Below, one piece after another: positions 6,749-15,849 of a stretch of 64,000 nucleotides of DNA (position 1 is the stretch's first letter; every line of letters starts with the position of its first letter). Both the position numbers and the translations under genes were made by a program. Source of the DNA: Wolbachia endosymbiont of Cylisticus convexus. Its GTDB lineage: Bacteria; Pseudomonadota; Alphaproteobacteria; Rickettsiales; Anaplasmataceae. Under the pieces are notes generated by a model that had not been told where the DNA came from, made no database searches, and was given only the letters and a program-made list of their open reading frames with translations. The DNA lies in the NCBI RefSeq assembly GCF_003344345.1, contig NZ_QPIP01000001.1, positions 1 through 64,000 of the forward strand, in the 5' to 3' direction.

Positions 6749-9373
6749 TTATTGACAATCTATACAAATGTCAAATAAATTCCGAAAATCCATCAAAAAA
6801 AAACTCACAGGATCAACATCTATTGTTACTGCAATGTTTGAACTCAAATTACAGCAATATTTCAGCTTCCTCTTTATAGATAGACTATGTTTATTGTGTA
6901 TTTTGAGTAACACTCTATACCGATATTTATTATTTAAGAAATTTATTGCTGCTGGCGATGGGCCAAAAATTTCGAGTTCTTTTTCTCTAGTCAAGCACTG
7001 GAATGACAACACAGAAGGAGTAGTAGTTGAACATTGATCATGCAAAAAGCTTGTTATTCTACTTGCTGCTTTTTGCGTTGCAAATTGATCCTTACCGCAA
7101 ACTATAAGCGCTATTAGTCTACTAAATGGTGGCATTTTAGCTTTGCGTCTTGACTCAAGTTCAACTTCATAAAACAAATCCCTTTTTTGCTGCTGCAATG
7201 CTTTTATTATCAAGCTTTCAGGGTTATTAGTTTGCACTATTACCATTCCTTTCTCATTGAACCTTCCCGACCTTCCTGCAACTTGATGCAATAATTGATA
7301 CGTCTTTTCTGCTGCCCTAAGGTCAGAATTTTCAAGTCCTAAATCCGCATTTATCACTCCAACCAAAGTTAATTTAGGAAAATTATGCCCTTTAGCAATT
7401 ACTTGTGTACCGATTATGATATTCACCTCTTCCTTGAGCACTGAGTCAATGATGTTACCAAGCGACTTCTGATCGCTGCTTATAATCGCAGTCTTTGCAT
7501 TTGGTATTAGTTTCACTATTTCTTCAAGCAATCTTTCAATTCCCACACCATAAAGGAACAATGACTGCTCACTTTGACAATTAGAACATTTTTCTGGAAG
7601 TTTTGACTGGTAAGAGCAATGATGACACAAAAGGACGTTCTTCTTTTTGTGATATGTAAGCCAAACAGCGCAATTTGAGCAGGAAATTTTATATCCACAT
7701 TTTTTACAAACTGCGAGTTGTGCATACCCTCTGCGGTTTAGAAAGAGCATAGCTTGCTGTTTTTTCTCTATGGTTTGTTTTATGCCTTCGAAAAGCTCAT
7801 TGGAAATCCATTGTTTATTATTCACTACTTTTATGTGTGGCAACTCTGCACCACCGAATCTTTTAGTCAATTTTACATGATTGTAATTTCCGTTTTTAAC
7901 ATGATAAATCGTTTCAAGCAGCGGAGTAGCTGATGATAAAACAATCGGAATGTTTTCTATTTTTGCTAAGATAATTGCCATATCTCGGGCATTATATATA
8001 ACTCCCTGTTCTTGTTTAAAAGATGAGTCATGCTCTTCATCAACGATGATCAATTTTAGGTTTTTATAAGGTAAAAAAAGCGCTGACCGTGCCCCAATAA
8101 TTATCTGCGCACTTCCATTTGCGATACTGAGCCAATTATTTCGACGAGCTTTTGGAGTGAGCCCTGAGTGCCACTGAGCTATATTGCCAGATGTCTGACT
8201 GCGAACACGATTTACCAATTGTGAAGTTAGGACAATTTCAGGCAGGAGGATTAGCACTTGTGCATTACCCTCTTCTGGTGTCATTCCAGTGTGTAACCTT
8301 TTGGTGTTTGAACATTTGCAGGTAGTTTTAGTAGTAGATGATGTCATTCCAGTGCTTGACACTGGAATCCAGTCTTTATCGTACAACTGCTTAGTGTACT
8401 GATTTGAAATTAAGTTTTCTGGATCCCAGTGTCGGGGCACTGGGATGACATCCTTTTTGGTAAAAATTACTCTTATATTGTAACATTCGTCTAGTTGTGT
8501 ATTGAACGCTGGAATGACATAACGTTTATTTTTGAAAGTAAATTGCATAGCAAATGGTGTCATTCCAGTACGTGGCAAAGGCAGTATGCTAAATGTTACA
8601 GTGGGTTTTGCCTTAAATACAAAGGTGTCATTCAAGTAGCTGACACTGGAATCCAGGAATTTTGATTGTAAATTAGGTATTGGTCTTAAATTAAAATAAA
8701 CGTTTGTAATAAGATGATATAAAAAACTGGATCCCAGTGTCGGGGCACTGGGATGACAAGAGAAAGAAACACTGGGATAACAGGAGAAGGAAACACTGGA
8801 ATGACACCATAGGGGGTACATCATAGAGTGATACCTTTTTGGTAGACAATGTTCATATGTACTGTAATTCTTAATCAACTGTGCAATCACAGAGAGATAA
8901 ACTTCCGTTTTTCCAGACCCGGTTTCACCGTCAAGTAAAGTTACTGAATACTCATTCAAATTACTTATTATTTTATCACGAGCTATCTGCTGCTCAGAGT
9001 TTAATTTGTAGTCTATTTTGCTTATTTCCTGCTTTTGCTCAGCATAAACTAGTTTATCTATCTGATTTACCTTTAATACTCCTCCCATTATCACTTTCGC
9101 AAGCATACCAATAGGTATTACATTATATTGCGCAACCCACTCTGCAAATTCGATCAACTTTGGTCTGATGCTCGGTAAATCGACCTTTTGTTCAATGCAT
9201 TTTAATTCTCGATCACTCTTGTCACTACATTTCCAAACTATTCCAATCAAACGCTTTCTACCAAATGGTACCACCACATAATCCCCGATTGAAACTTCAG
9301 TATCTTCCTCAACTGCATATGAAAATAACTGATCAATTGGAAGTGGTAGTAATATCTCAACTATTCTTGTCAT
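6749..9373 (-). CDS. priA: Primosomal helicase PriA with large repeat-derived insertion
   Basis: PriA is a 3'-5' DNA helicase that reloads the replisome at stalled forks. Visible parts: the N-terminal DNA-binding domain; Walker A GETGSGKT at residues 149-156; Walker B IIVDEEHDSSFK; the eight-cysteine zinc region (CKKCGYKISCSNC ... CHHC ... CSNC); and the helicase motifs GTQVIAKGHNFP and QVAGRSGRF. At 874 aa it is about 200 residues longer than normal. Residues about 170-370, between Walker A and VLILLPEIVLTSQL, consist of several concatenated palindromic elements read in frame (peptides such as [20 protein letters not shown]). A shorter repeat fragment lies near the C-terminus (about 6990-7030). 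The frame stays open throughout. Whether the protein works, or is processed, cannot be told. Confidence 0.9.
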   Translation of the reverse strand: MTRIVEILLPLPIDQLFSYAVEEDTEVSIGDYVVVPFGRKRLIGIVWKCSDKSDRELKCIEQKVDLPSIRPKLIEFAEWVAQYNVIPIGMLAKVIMGGVLKVNQIDKLVYAEQKQEISKIDYKLNSEQQIARDKIISNLNEYSVTLLDGETGSGKTEVYLSVIAQLIKNYSTYEHCLPKRYHSMMYPLWCHSSVSFSCYPSVSFSCHPSAPTLGSSFLYHLITNVYFNLRPIPNLQSKFLDSSVSYLNDTFVFKAKPTVTFSILPLPRTGMTPFAMQFTFKNKRYVIPAFNTQLDECYNIRVIFTKKDVIPVPRHWDPENLISNQYTKQLYDKDWIPVSSTGMTSSTTKTTCKCSNTKRLHTGMTPEEGNAQVLILLPEIVLTSQLVNRVRSQTSGNIAQWHSGLTPKARRNNWLSIANGSAQIIIGARSALFLPYKNLKLIIVDEEHDSSFKQEQGVIYNARDMAIILAKIENIPIVLSSATPLLETIYHVKNGNYNHVKLTKRFGGAELPHIKVVNNKQWISNELFEGIKQTIEKKQQAMLFLNRRGYAQLAVCKKCGYKISCSNCAVWLTYHKKKNVLLCHHCSYQSKLPEKCSNCQSEQSLFLYGVGIERLLEEIVKLIPNAKTAIISSDQKSLGNIIDSVLKEEVNIIIGTQVIAKGHNFPKLTLVGVINADLGLENSDLRAAEKTYQLLHQVAGRSGRFNEKGMVIVQTNNPESLIIKALQQQKRDLFYEVELESRRKAKMPPFSRLIALIVCGKDQFATQKAASRITSFLHDQCSTTTPSVLSFQCLTREKELEIFGPSPAAINFLNNKYRYRVLLKIHNKHSLSIKRKLKYCCNLSSNIAVTIDVDPVSFFLMDFRNLFDICIDCQ
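8275..8820. repeat. Compound palindromic-element insertion inside priA
   Basis: A run of at least five palindromic copies and half-copies within the priA reading frame. Recognisable units are at about 8341-8372 (TCATTCCAGTGCTTGACACT), 8402-8451 (GGATCCCAGTGTCGGGGCAC), 8558-8590, 8627-8655 and 8725-8810. The DNA has no stop codon in the priA frame, although the repeats appear in both orientations. Confidence 0.85.
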
Positions 9374-9492
9374 GGCAGCCTAAACTGTTTTTGTAACTTT
9401 TGAATGAATCAGAAAAATCAGATACACCTTAATGCTTTTTTCATAGTACACGATTTATAATCATAAATATTGGAAATGTGAGGAAATTCTGT

Positions 9493-10452
9493 ATGTTTAG
9501 CGATAAAATAATCCTAGATTTTGAAGTAGAAAAAGGTGACCCAATAGACCGATGTTACTTTTCTACACGTATCAAACTTACAGATGAGAGCAAGAATTTT
9601 CTATGTGAAAAGCTCGGTAAGCCTAACAATTTAGATGATTATTTTGATCTTAATTCTGAAAATTTTTATATTTATTACAATAAATATGGTGGGCACTACG
9701 GTATAAATGAGCTATATGTCAGAGATAATAATGGTAGATATTTAGCTACTAAACTTCCACTTGATCACAACGGATTTTCAATAGAGTTATCATTCGACGA
9801 GGTGAATTGTGGTTTTTATCCTCTTTATGCGATCTATAACCCTAATCAATATGACAAAGAACAGGAGAAGAGCTTTGAAGATAATGGTGAATTGCGACCA
9901 CTTGCGTTAAGTGTGCTAGATCACTTTCTAAATGGCTTAACCATTCAAGACATGTTTTTGCAGATACAAAACAAATTTATTGAAAAAGAAACAAAATTAG
10001 CAAAAGAAAAAAGACAAGCAGAGAAAGAATTGAATCAAAAGAATGAAAAGTTAAGAGAACTCATAGAAAATGGTGAGATTGAAATATTTAAAGTAATAAA
10101 AGGTAATGGTATTGGAAATGGACGTTCAGCAGCAATTTTACAACTTGATGGTGACCTTGATGCAAGTAAGTACTACATAGCAGAGTATGAAGGCAATGAA
10201 TACTTGCATTGTATGAGCCATGATTATGACATACTGCTTGACCAGAGCGATTTATTTTTTGTTCTCAATAGCAGCTCTTATCTTGAACTTGAAAGCGGTT
10301 TCTACTCAATATCTGCTGGCAGCTGTGCTAAATATCTCGATATTAAGAATCGGCTTTTCAGCGATGATCAACTATCTAAGCAGTTATGCAAAATCAGGCA
10401 AGGGCTAGTTAACACATTTTGCTCAAGACTTATTTATAGTGAAAATTTTTAA
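9493..10452 (+). CDS. Hypothetical protein, first gene of a two-gene operon
   Basis: A 319-residue protein of no family I recognise. I chose the ATG at 9493, preceded by AGGA at 9481-9484; the in-frame GTG at 9478 would add five residues. The N-terminal half is rich in aromatic and acidic residues and looks beta-rich (FYIYYNKYGGHYG, RDNNGRYLATKLP). A Lys/Glu/Gln-rich coiled coil lies near residues 160-200 (KETKLAKEKRQAEKELNQK). The C-terminal third again looks like a compact beta domain (SSYLELESGFYSISAG). No signal peptide or membrane segment is seen. Only 9 bp separate it from the protease-like gene downstream, so the two are probably co-transcribed and may act together. Confidence 0.7.
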   Translation: MFSDKIILDFEVEKGDPIDRCYFSTRIKLTDESKNFLCEKLGKPNNLDDYFDLNSENFYIYYNKYGGHYGINELYVRDNNGRYLATKLPLDHNGFSIELSFDEVNCGFYPLYAIYNPNQYDKEQEKSFEDNGELRPLALSVLDHFLNGLTIQDMFLQIQNKFIEKETKLAKEKRQAEKELNQKNEKLRELIENGEIEIFKVIKGNGIGNGRSAAILQLDGDLDASKYYIAEYEGNEYLHCMSHDYDILLDQSDLFFVLNSSSYLELESGFYSISAGSCAKYLDIKNRLFSDDQLSKQLCKIRQGLVNTFCSRLIYSENF

Positions 10453-10461
10453 GAGGTGGAT

Positions 10462-12912
10462 ATGAAATTCAAAATAAACTCTGGATATGATAAATCACAA
10501 ACGTTGGTTAAAAAATTATTTCCAAATAAAGAAAGTATAGTAATAAACGATCAGCTTACGATAGAAGTGAAATATGGGGGGCTAGCTAGTTATACACCCG
10601 AGTATATAAAACAAACTGTAAAAGATGCTTATGGAGCTTGGTCTGAAAATTTTTATTCACAAAAAAGCAATCATGCTGGTCCGGTAAAATTGCAGCTTTA
10701 TGTGCTGAAAAATTATGATGATTATAAAGCTCATATAAAGGAACTTTCAGGTGGTAAAGACCATCGTGAATTATGGGGTGGTGGAACAGTAAGAGCACAT
10801 GAAGCTGATGGCACGATAGCAAAGACTTTCATTGTTGGAGATGTAAATGGCTTACTTTGTGCAAAATCTAAAATTTTAATGGAAAAAATGAGCGATGCAT
10901 TTCTTGAGTACGCCACTGGCGACCTCAATGCAGTTCCTGAAGTTTTACGTACCGGTATAAAGCTTTTCATGTGGAGCTATGATGCAGCTAAAAAAGAAAG
11001 CACTCGCGATATGCATTATACAAAAGAAGCATACAATAAAATGCAGGAATCTGGGTATGATACACCATATAAAATAGCAAGTATGTCTAACGACTATAGA
11101 ATGTTAGATTGCTTGGTAACATTCCTACAAGAAAAACATCCTCAATTCATAAAGCAATTGCTGACTGAAATGTCCTTCGATGGAGTACAAGCGATATCAA
11201 AATTCAAGCATATTTTGAATAATTCAGAAATTGAAAAAGAATTTAAGCAGTGGATGGATATAAAAAGTGGCAATAAAATTGTAGCAGATCTTGTACCAGA
11301 TAATGAAGTTATTACTTACAGCGAATACAAGCTTCAAATAAACATAAAATATGATAATAAAGAACTAAGTCAGGAAAAAATAAGTGATATAAAAGACACC
11401 ATCGAGAATAGTATAAAAGACTTTGACTCGACATTTGGCATTAATAATTCTCAGCCTTGGCACAATATACAAAATAAAGTCAACGTTTCCGTGTTTAACA
11501 CAAAAAGTGACTACGAAAACTATCTGAAGGAATTGAACGTTAACTATAAAGGCAATTCCGGTTTGACGCTCCAAGGTCGCGGCTCAGAAACTCATGTTTA
11601 TTTTTATCTACAAGACCAATTCGATGACGCGTGTAAAACTTTAAAACACGAATTGGGACACGCTTTGACTGTCATTAATTCCTATTACGGTACGGGTGAC
11701 ATTTTATCTAGAGCTATGCATGAAGGAGTTGCTAACTATATAGCAAGCTTGGAAGACGGTCAGCATATCAATGATCACGGAGATAAAGAGGCCTTGATTG
11801 CAATAAGAAATAAAGATCTCAAACCAGATGAGATATTGCGCAATAATATTATGAACGATAAAGGGGAACATTATCATTCAGACGCTGAACAAGTGATCAA
11901 ATTTCTTGAAGATAAACACCCAGATATGATTGATAATTTGCTCAAGAGCCTTTCTAAATCTGGTACGAATAGGTCTCAAGGTAATAAATTATTTGAGGAT
12001 TTTTTGGCTGAGCTAAAAGGCTATGACCAAGAATTTAAACAGTGGGTCAAGGCTGAGTTGAGTGGTCTAAAGCATGAGCACGAAGTATCAAGTACGCAAG
12101 AGGATAAAGCTGAACAACCTGTTAGTGAAGAAAAAGAAAGAAGTAAAAGGTTACTAGAAGAAGACAAAGATGAGCAAGAAGAAGTTGTTATGAGAAGTGT
12201 AATAGAAAATATGGATAACAATTCTATCAACGAAGTGGAAGCTTCAAGCAGTGTTGCAAATGCACAACATCCCTTAAAAATAAAAATAGAGGAACCTAAT
12301 GATCAATCTATAAACGAAGAAGTTAAAGTGAAAAGTGAAGTCGAATCTAGAAAGAAAAGGTCAATCGACGAAGATAAAGAAGAAGATGCTATAGGAAATG
12401 TGAATGAGATAAACGAGGTAACAGGTGCAACACGTTTACATTCTGCTGCTTCATTAGGAGAAGAAGAACCTAACAATATAGATCAAATGCCGGCAGATCA
12501 ACCTGCAAGTGGAGAGAGGAATAAAAGATCGATAAGAGAAGATGAAGAGAAGCAAGAAGAAATAACTATTATAGATAATGTGAAGAGTAATCAGGAAGGT
12601 CCTTTAAAAATCAAAGTGGGTGAACTTATTGAAATGGGGAAATATAAGGTAGAGCTGCAAGTGACGTATGATGATGTAAGGAATTTTTATGATACTATAC
12701 GTGGCAAATATCATGATGGTAGTGGATACAACTACGAGCAAATAATGGTTTTATATAATGGAATTGTCAAGCCAGCATCACAGCATTATGACGAGTCATT
12801 TACTCTTGCTGAGTCCTATATTGCAGATGGTCATCTATTTATTAAAAATCAAGATTTTGGAGTTTTGAATGATTTTAATGAGATGTTCTATAAAAGTGAT
12901 GAGTTTATGTAA
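10462..12912 (+). CDS. Large M9/gluzincin-like metalloprotease-domain protein
   Basis: An 816-residue protein (ATG at 10462 after AAGAGGTG; an in-frame GTG at 10456 is less likely). Two homologous blocks stand in tandem. Block 2 (about 270-530) contains a zinc-protease motif KHELGHALT (His396, Glu397, His400) followed by a probable third ligand, Glu421 in MHEGVANYIAS, as in collagenase-like (M9) gluzincins. Block 1 (about 25-265) has the same layout (LTIEVKYGG, then FLEYATGDLNAV) but no HExxH, so it is a dead copy. A long acidic Glu/Lys/Asp-rich tail carries three basic sites of the form R-x-K-R (RSKR, RKKR, RNKR), each followed by an acidic run. The C-terminus (about 720-816) restarts a third block (KYKVELQVTYDD) that ends early. 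No signal peptide is visible. A secreted effector or toxin is possible but unproven. Confidence 0.75.
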   Translation: MKFKINSGYDKSQTLVKKLFPNKESIVINDQLTIEVKYGGLASYTPEYIKQTVKDAYGAWSENFYSQKSNHAGPVKLQLYVLKNYDDYKAHIKELSGGKDHRELWGGGTVRAHEADGTIAKTFIVGDVNGLLCAKSKILMEKMSDAFLEYATGDLNAVPEVLRTGIKLFMWSYDAAKKESTRDMHYTKEAYNKMQESGYDTPYKIASMSNDYRMLDCLVTFLQEKHPQFIKQLLTEMSFDGVQAISKFKHILNNSEIEKEFKQWMDIKSGNKIVADLVPDNEVITYSEYKLQINIKYDNKELSQEKISDIKDTIENSIKDFDSTFGINNSQPWHNIQNKVNVSVFNTKSDYENYLKELNVNYKGNSGLTLQGRGSETHVYFYLQDQFDDACKTLKHELGHALTVINSYYGTGDILSRAMHEGVANYIASLEDGQHINDHGDKEALIAIRNKDLKPDEILRNNIMNDKGEHYHSDAEQVIKFLEDKHPDMIDNLLKSLSKSGTNRSQGNKLFEDFLAELKGYDQEFKQWVKAELSGLKHEHEVSSTQEDKAEQPVSEEKERSKRLLEEDKDEQEEVVMRSVIENMDNNSINEVEASSSVANAQHPLKIKIEEPNDQSINEEVKVKSEVESRKKRSIDEDKEEDAIGNVNEINEVTGATRLHSAASLGEEEPNNIDQMPADQPASGERNKRSIREDEEKQEEITIIDNVKSNQEGPLKIKVGELIEMGKYKVELQVTYDDVRNFYDTIRGKYHDGSGYNYEQIMVLYNGIVKPASQHYDESFTLAESYIADGHLFIKNQDFGVLNDFNEMFYKSDEFM

Positions 12913-12984
12913 CATAAAAAGTGGATGAGAATTAATTGATATAGGAAATTAGGGTTTTTGCATGATCTTCTATCATTCCAATCA

Positions 12985-13285
12985 GAAAGGTGTCATCCCA
13001 GTGCTTGACACTGGCTTTTTTTTACTAGATTCCAGCATCAAGTGCTGACCACCTACTACTAAAATTGCCTGCAAATTGCAACAATTGTGCGCTTAACCAC
13101 TAGAGTTTTAAAAGGAAGGTGTCATCCCAGTGCCCAGACACTGGCTTTTTTTACTAGATTCCAGCATCAAGTGCTGACCACCTACTACTAAAATTGCCTA
13201 CAAATTGTAACAGTTGTGCGCTTGACCACTAGAGTTTTAAAAGGAGGGTGTCATGCCAGTGCCCAGACACTGGCATCCAGTTAAA
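12985..13285. repeat. 129-bp tandem repeat containing palindromic elements
   Basis: Two full copies and the start of a third, at 12991, 13120 and 13249, with a constant period of 129 bp. Each unit starts TGTCATCCCAGTGC (TGTCATGCCAGTGC in the third) and ends in 'CTAGAGTTTTAAAAGG'. Between lie 'CTAGATTCCAGCATCAAGTG' and 'CACCTACTACTAAAATTGCC'. Copies differ at only a few sites, so the duplication is recent. No gene is seen between 12913 and 13416. Confidence 0.9.
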
Positions 13286-13416
13286 TTCACGAGTATAAAA
13301 AAATACAACGTTTCTGATGATGATGGAAATTAGTGTTTACTCGGATGATACCCTTTGGGTTTTGTACAGCTATCCTTCACGTGCTATGTAAATAACAACT
13401 ATGCAACAGTTCAAGA

Positions 13417-14256
13417 TTATTTACCAAGTATAGACATCAGCTCATCCCATTCTCTTTTACCAATGCTACTTTCTTCTCTCGTAACATTTTCTCCTTTTAT
13501 TAGCTTGCGAATTATTTCAAGACCAGTTTTTGAAATGCAGGCTGACTCTAACGAGTATTCAACAAAAGCATTATAGGCCAGCGGAACCCATTTCTTTATT
13601 ATATCCAACATAACTTCTGCGTAAATTCTAATTTCATATTGGGCATGCTTATCAGCTCTAAGCCTTAAAAAGTGAAGAAGGTTATGCAGATCAATTTTCC
13701 AATAAAATTGTGTGTAGTAATTAAGTGTTAGGTTAGTGCGAGCAATTTCCCTTGCAAGGCCCTGCCCAATAAATTTCTCATAATGAGAATATACTAAATT
13801 AGAGTCATTTGTCAGAGAATCTATTATTTCTTTTGAAGTGTTTGAATCAAAAGCTTCACCGCTGCCTTGTTTATTATTATCAGATTGTTTTGCAACCTGT
13901 TCTGGTTTTGGTATATAAAATTCATTATCAAGTATCGAATACCTTCCAGAATATTCATTCACATTTGCAGTTCTATGTCTTATCCATTGTCTTGCAACAA
14001 AAATTGGAAGTTTCACGTGAAACTTAATTTCACACATTTCAAATGGAGTTGTGTGATGGTGTCTCATCAAATATTTTATAAGCGCTTCATCTTGATTTAT
14101 CTGTTTCGTTCCTTTTCCATAAGAAACGCGAGCAGCTTGAACTATGGCGCTATCAGAGCCCATATAATCAATCACTCGAACAAATCCATGATCTAATACC
14201 TTATATTCTTCATATAGAATGTCATCTATCTCTTTTACTGTAGTTCGCCTATTCAT
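13417..14256 (-). CDS. thyX: FAD-dependent thymidylate synthase ThyX
   Basis: ThyX makes dTMP from dUMP using methylene-tetrahydrofolate, FAD and NADPH; unlike ThyA it releases tetrahydrofolate rather than dihydrofolate. The diagnostic R-H-R-x7-S motif is present as [11 protein letters not shown], preceded by [21 protein letters not shown]. The C-terminal helix [29 protein letters not shown], given here only as its positions near 185-213, carries further substrate-binding residues. Length (279 aa) is normal. It overlaps the end of murA by 8 bp on the same strand. Because ThyX does not produce dihydrofolate, the cell depends less on FolA, which matters given the frameshift in folA. Confidence 0.95.
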   Translation of the reverse strand: MNRRTTVKEIDDILYEEYKVLDHGFVRVIDYMGSDSAIVQAARVSYGKGTKQINQDEALIKYLMRHHHTTPFEMCEIKFHVKLPIFVARQWIRHRTANVNEYSGRYSILDNEFYIPKPEQVAKQSDNNKQGSGEAFDSNTSKEIIDSLTNDSNLVYSHYEKFIGQGLAREIARTNLTLNYYTQFYWKIDLHNLLHFLRLRADKHAQYEIRIYAEVMLDIIKKWVPLAYNAFVEYSLESACISKTGLEIIRKLIKGENVTREESSIGKREWDELMSILGK

Positions 14257-15535
14257 AATATATCCTCAAGGAGATATCAGCTCCACATGAATTGAGTTTT
14301 TCATCCATTGCTTCATATCCTCTCAATAAATGATGTGAGTTATTTATTGTAGTTTCTCCATTTGCTACCAAAGAAGCAAGAATTAAAGCTGCTGTTGATC
14401 TTAAGTCATTAGCATGTAGATCAGCTCCATATAAGCTCTTTATTCCACTTATAGTAGCTTTACTTTTTTCGATGCTGATATCAGCACCTAATTTTCTTAA
14501 CTCATTTGCATGTGCAAATCTATTTTCAAAAACATTTTCTTCAATTACTGATATTCCACCTGCAATTGACATTGCAGACATTAGTTGTGGTTGCATATCA
14601 CTGGGAAAGTTGGGATATGGATTTGTTGCAACGTGAGCAGATTTAATAGAGCCGTTTTTTCTAGAAATAATAATACCATCGTCATGTAACTCAACTCTGG
14701 TTCCTATAGTCTTCAATTCATTTACAATACATCCTATATCAGATAGACTTACTCCTTCTAACTTTAGCTCGCCGCCGGTAATGACAGCAGCTAGCGCATA
14801 TGTACCGGCTTCTATGCGATCTGGTATTATTTTGTGGACACATCCGTTTAATTCCTCAATGCCTTCTATTGTGATTTTTGTGTTGTTGACTTCAATATTG
14901 GCACCCATCCTCTTCAGGAACTCTATTAAATCAAGAACTTCCGGCTCTATTGCAGCATTGCTTATTATCGTTACTCCTTCTGCAAGTGTTGCTGCCATTA
15001 TTACATTTTCTGTTGCACCAACACTCACTTTTTCAAATGTTATTTCTTTGCCTTGCAATTTCCCCTTTGTTGTTGCAATTATATTACAGCCATCAATTTC
15101 AATTTGAACTCCCATTGCTTCAAGCGCCTTGATATGCATGTCAACAGGACGTTTTCCAATATTACACCCACCAGGAAACACCGTTGCAATTTTACCAAAT
15201 CTACTGAGCATTGGACCCAGCATTAGAAAAGAAGTTCGCAATTTACTTGCAGTTTTATATGGCATTATATGATTGTTGATATTACTACAGTCAATTTGTA
15301 AAGTGTGATTTGCTTTATAATCTTTATTGTGTATAAAATTCACTTCTGCACCAAGACTCTTAAGCAGCTCAGACATCAGATGCACGTCAATTAAATCAGG
15401 TACATTATGTAAAGTTACTGCAGAGCTACTAAGCAGACTTGCTGCTATTATTGGCAAGATGGCATTTTTTGAACCATTAATCTTGATTTTTCCAATCAAA
15501 GGTTTATGGTTACTCCTTACTAATATTTTATGCAT
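14249..15535 (-). CDS. murA: UDP-GlcNAc 1-carboxyvinyltransferase MurA
   Basis: MurA transfers enolpyruvate from PEP to UDP-N-acetylglucosamine, the first committed step of peptidoglycan precursor synthesis. The 428-residue protein has the N-terminal [16 protein letters not shown] motif and the catalytic-loop cysteine in [15 protein letters not shown], so it should be fosfomycin-sensitive in principle. The C-terminal half repeats the inside-out barrel ([28 protein letters not shown]). Wolbachia keeps lipid II synthesis although it lacks a normal wall. The gene is followed by thyX with an 8-bp overlap. A 76-bp tandem duplication copies its first codons and leader immediately upstream (15486-15637). 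Confidence 0.95.
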   Translation of the reverse strand: MHKILVRSNHKPLIGKIKINGSKNAILPIIAASLLSSSAVTLHNVPDLIDVHLMSELLKSLGAEVNFIHNKDYKANHTLQIDCSNINNHIMPYKTASKLRTSFLMLGPMLSRFGKIATVFPGGCNIGKRPVDMHIKALEAMGVQIEIDGCNIIATTKGKLQGKEITFEKVSVGATENVIMAATLAEGVTIISNAAIEPEVLDLIEFLKRMGANIEVNNTKITIEGIEELNGCVHKIIPDRIEAGTYALAAVITGGELKLEGVSLSDIGCIVNELKTIGTRVELHDDGIIISRKNGSIKSAHVATNPYPNFPSDMQPQLMSAMSIAGGISVIEENVFENRFAHANELRKLGADISIEKSKATISGIKSLYGADLHANDLRSTAALILASLVANGETTINNSHHLLRGYEAMDEKLNSCGADISLRIYYE

Positions 15536-15637
15536 TTAATCAAGCGAGAGAACTTATCAAAATTTTTCCAATCAAAGGTTTATGGTTACTCCTTACTAAT
15601 ATTTTATGCATTTAATCAAGCGAGAGAACTTATCAAA
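15486..15637. repeat. 76-bp tandem duplication at the murA start
   Basis: The segment containing 'TTTTTCCAATCAAAGGTTTA' to 'CAAGCGAGAGAACTTATCAA' occurs twice head to tail with a 76-bp period ('TCCAATCAAAGG' at 15491 and 15567). The first copy includes the real murA start and first 16 or so codons; the second is a near-identical upstream copy, including an ATG in the same local context. The second ATG is not continuous with murA (76 is not a multiple of 3). Confidence 0.9.
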
Positions 15638-15689
15638 TAAGTATAATGGGTTAGCAGTAAAAGGCAAAATTTTGCTTTTTTTTCCTCTG

Positions 15690-15812
15690 TCATCCAAGTA
15701 GCAGATACTGGGATCCATTTCTTCATCATCATCAAAATGTTATATTTTAACATTACTTTTATGATGACCAATTTAACTGGATTCCAGTGTCAAGCACTGG
15801 AATGACACCATT
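15690..15812. repeat. Palindromic elements between murA and fabF
   Basis: Two partial copies of the palindromic family: 'GTCATCCAAGTAGCAGATAC' near 15689-15717 and 'CTGGATTCCAGTGTCAAGCA' near 15778-15808. The rest of 15638-15849 is A/T-rich and shows no gene. Confidence 0.8.
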
Positions 15813-15849
15813 ATTTTCTTTCTTAACCAATCTTGCATTTATTTTATCT

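Noticed and set aside
8275..8820. Group I/II intron or intein in priA
   Set aside because: The insert lacks intein splice motifs and intron catalytic sequence. It is fully explained by concatenated palindromic elements.
10462..12912. Possible cytoplasmic-incompatibility (CifB-like) protein
   Set aside because: Size and two-gene layout invite the comparison, but I see no deubiquitinase or nuclease motif, and the HELGH domain is of another type.
12985..13285. CRISPR array
   Set aside because: The period of 129 bp and near-identity of whole units, not short repeats with unique spacers, show an ordinary tandem duplication.
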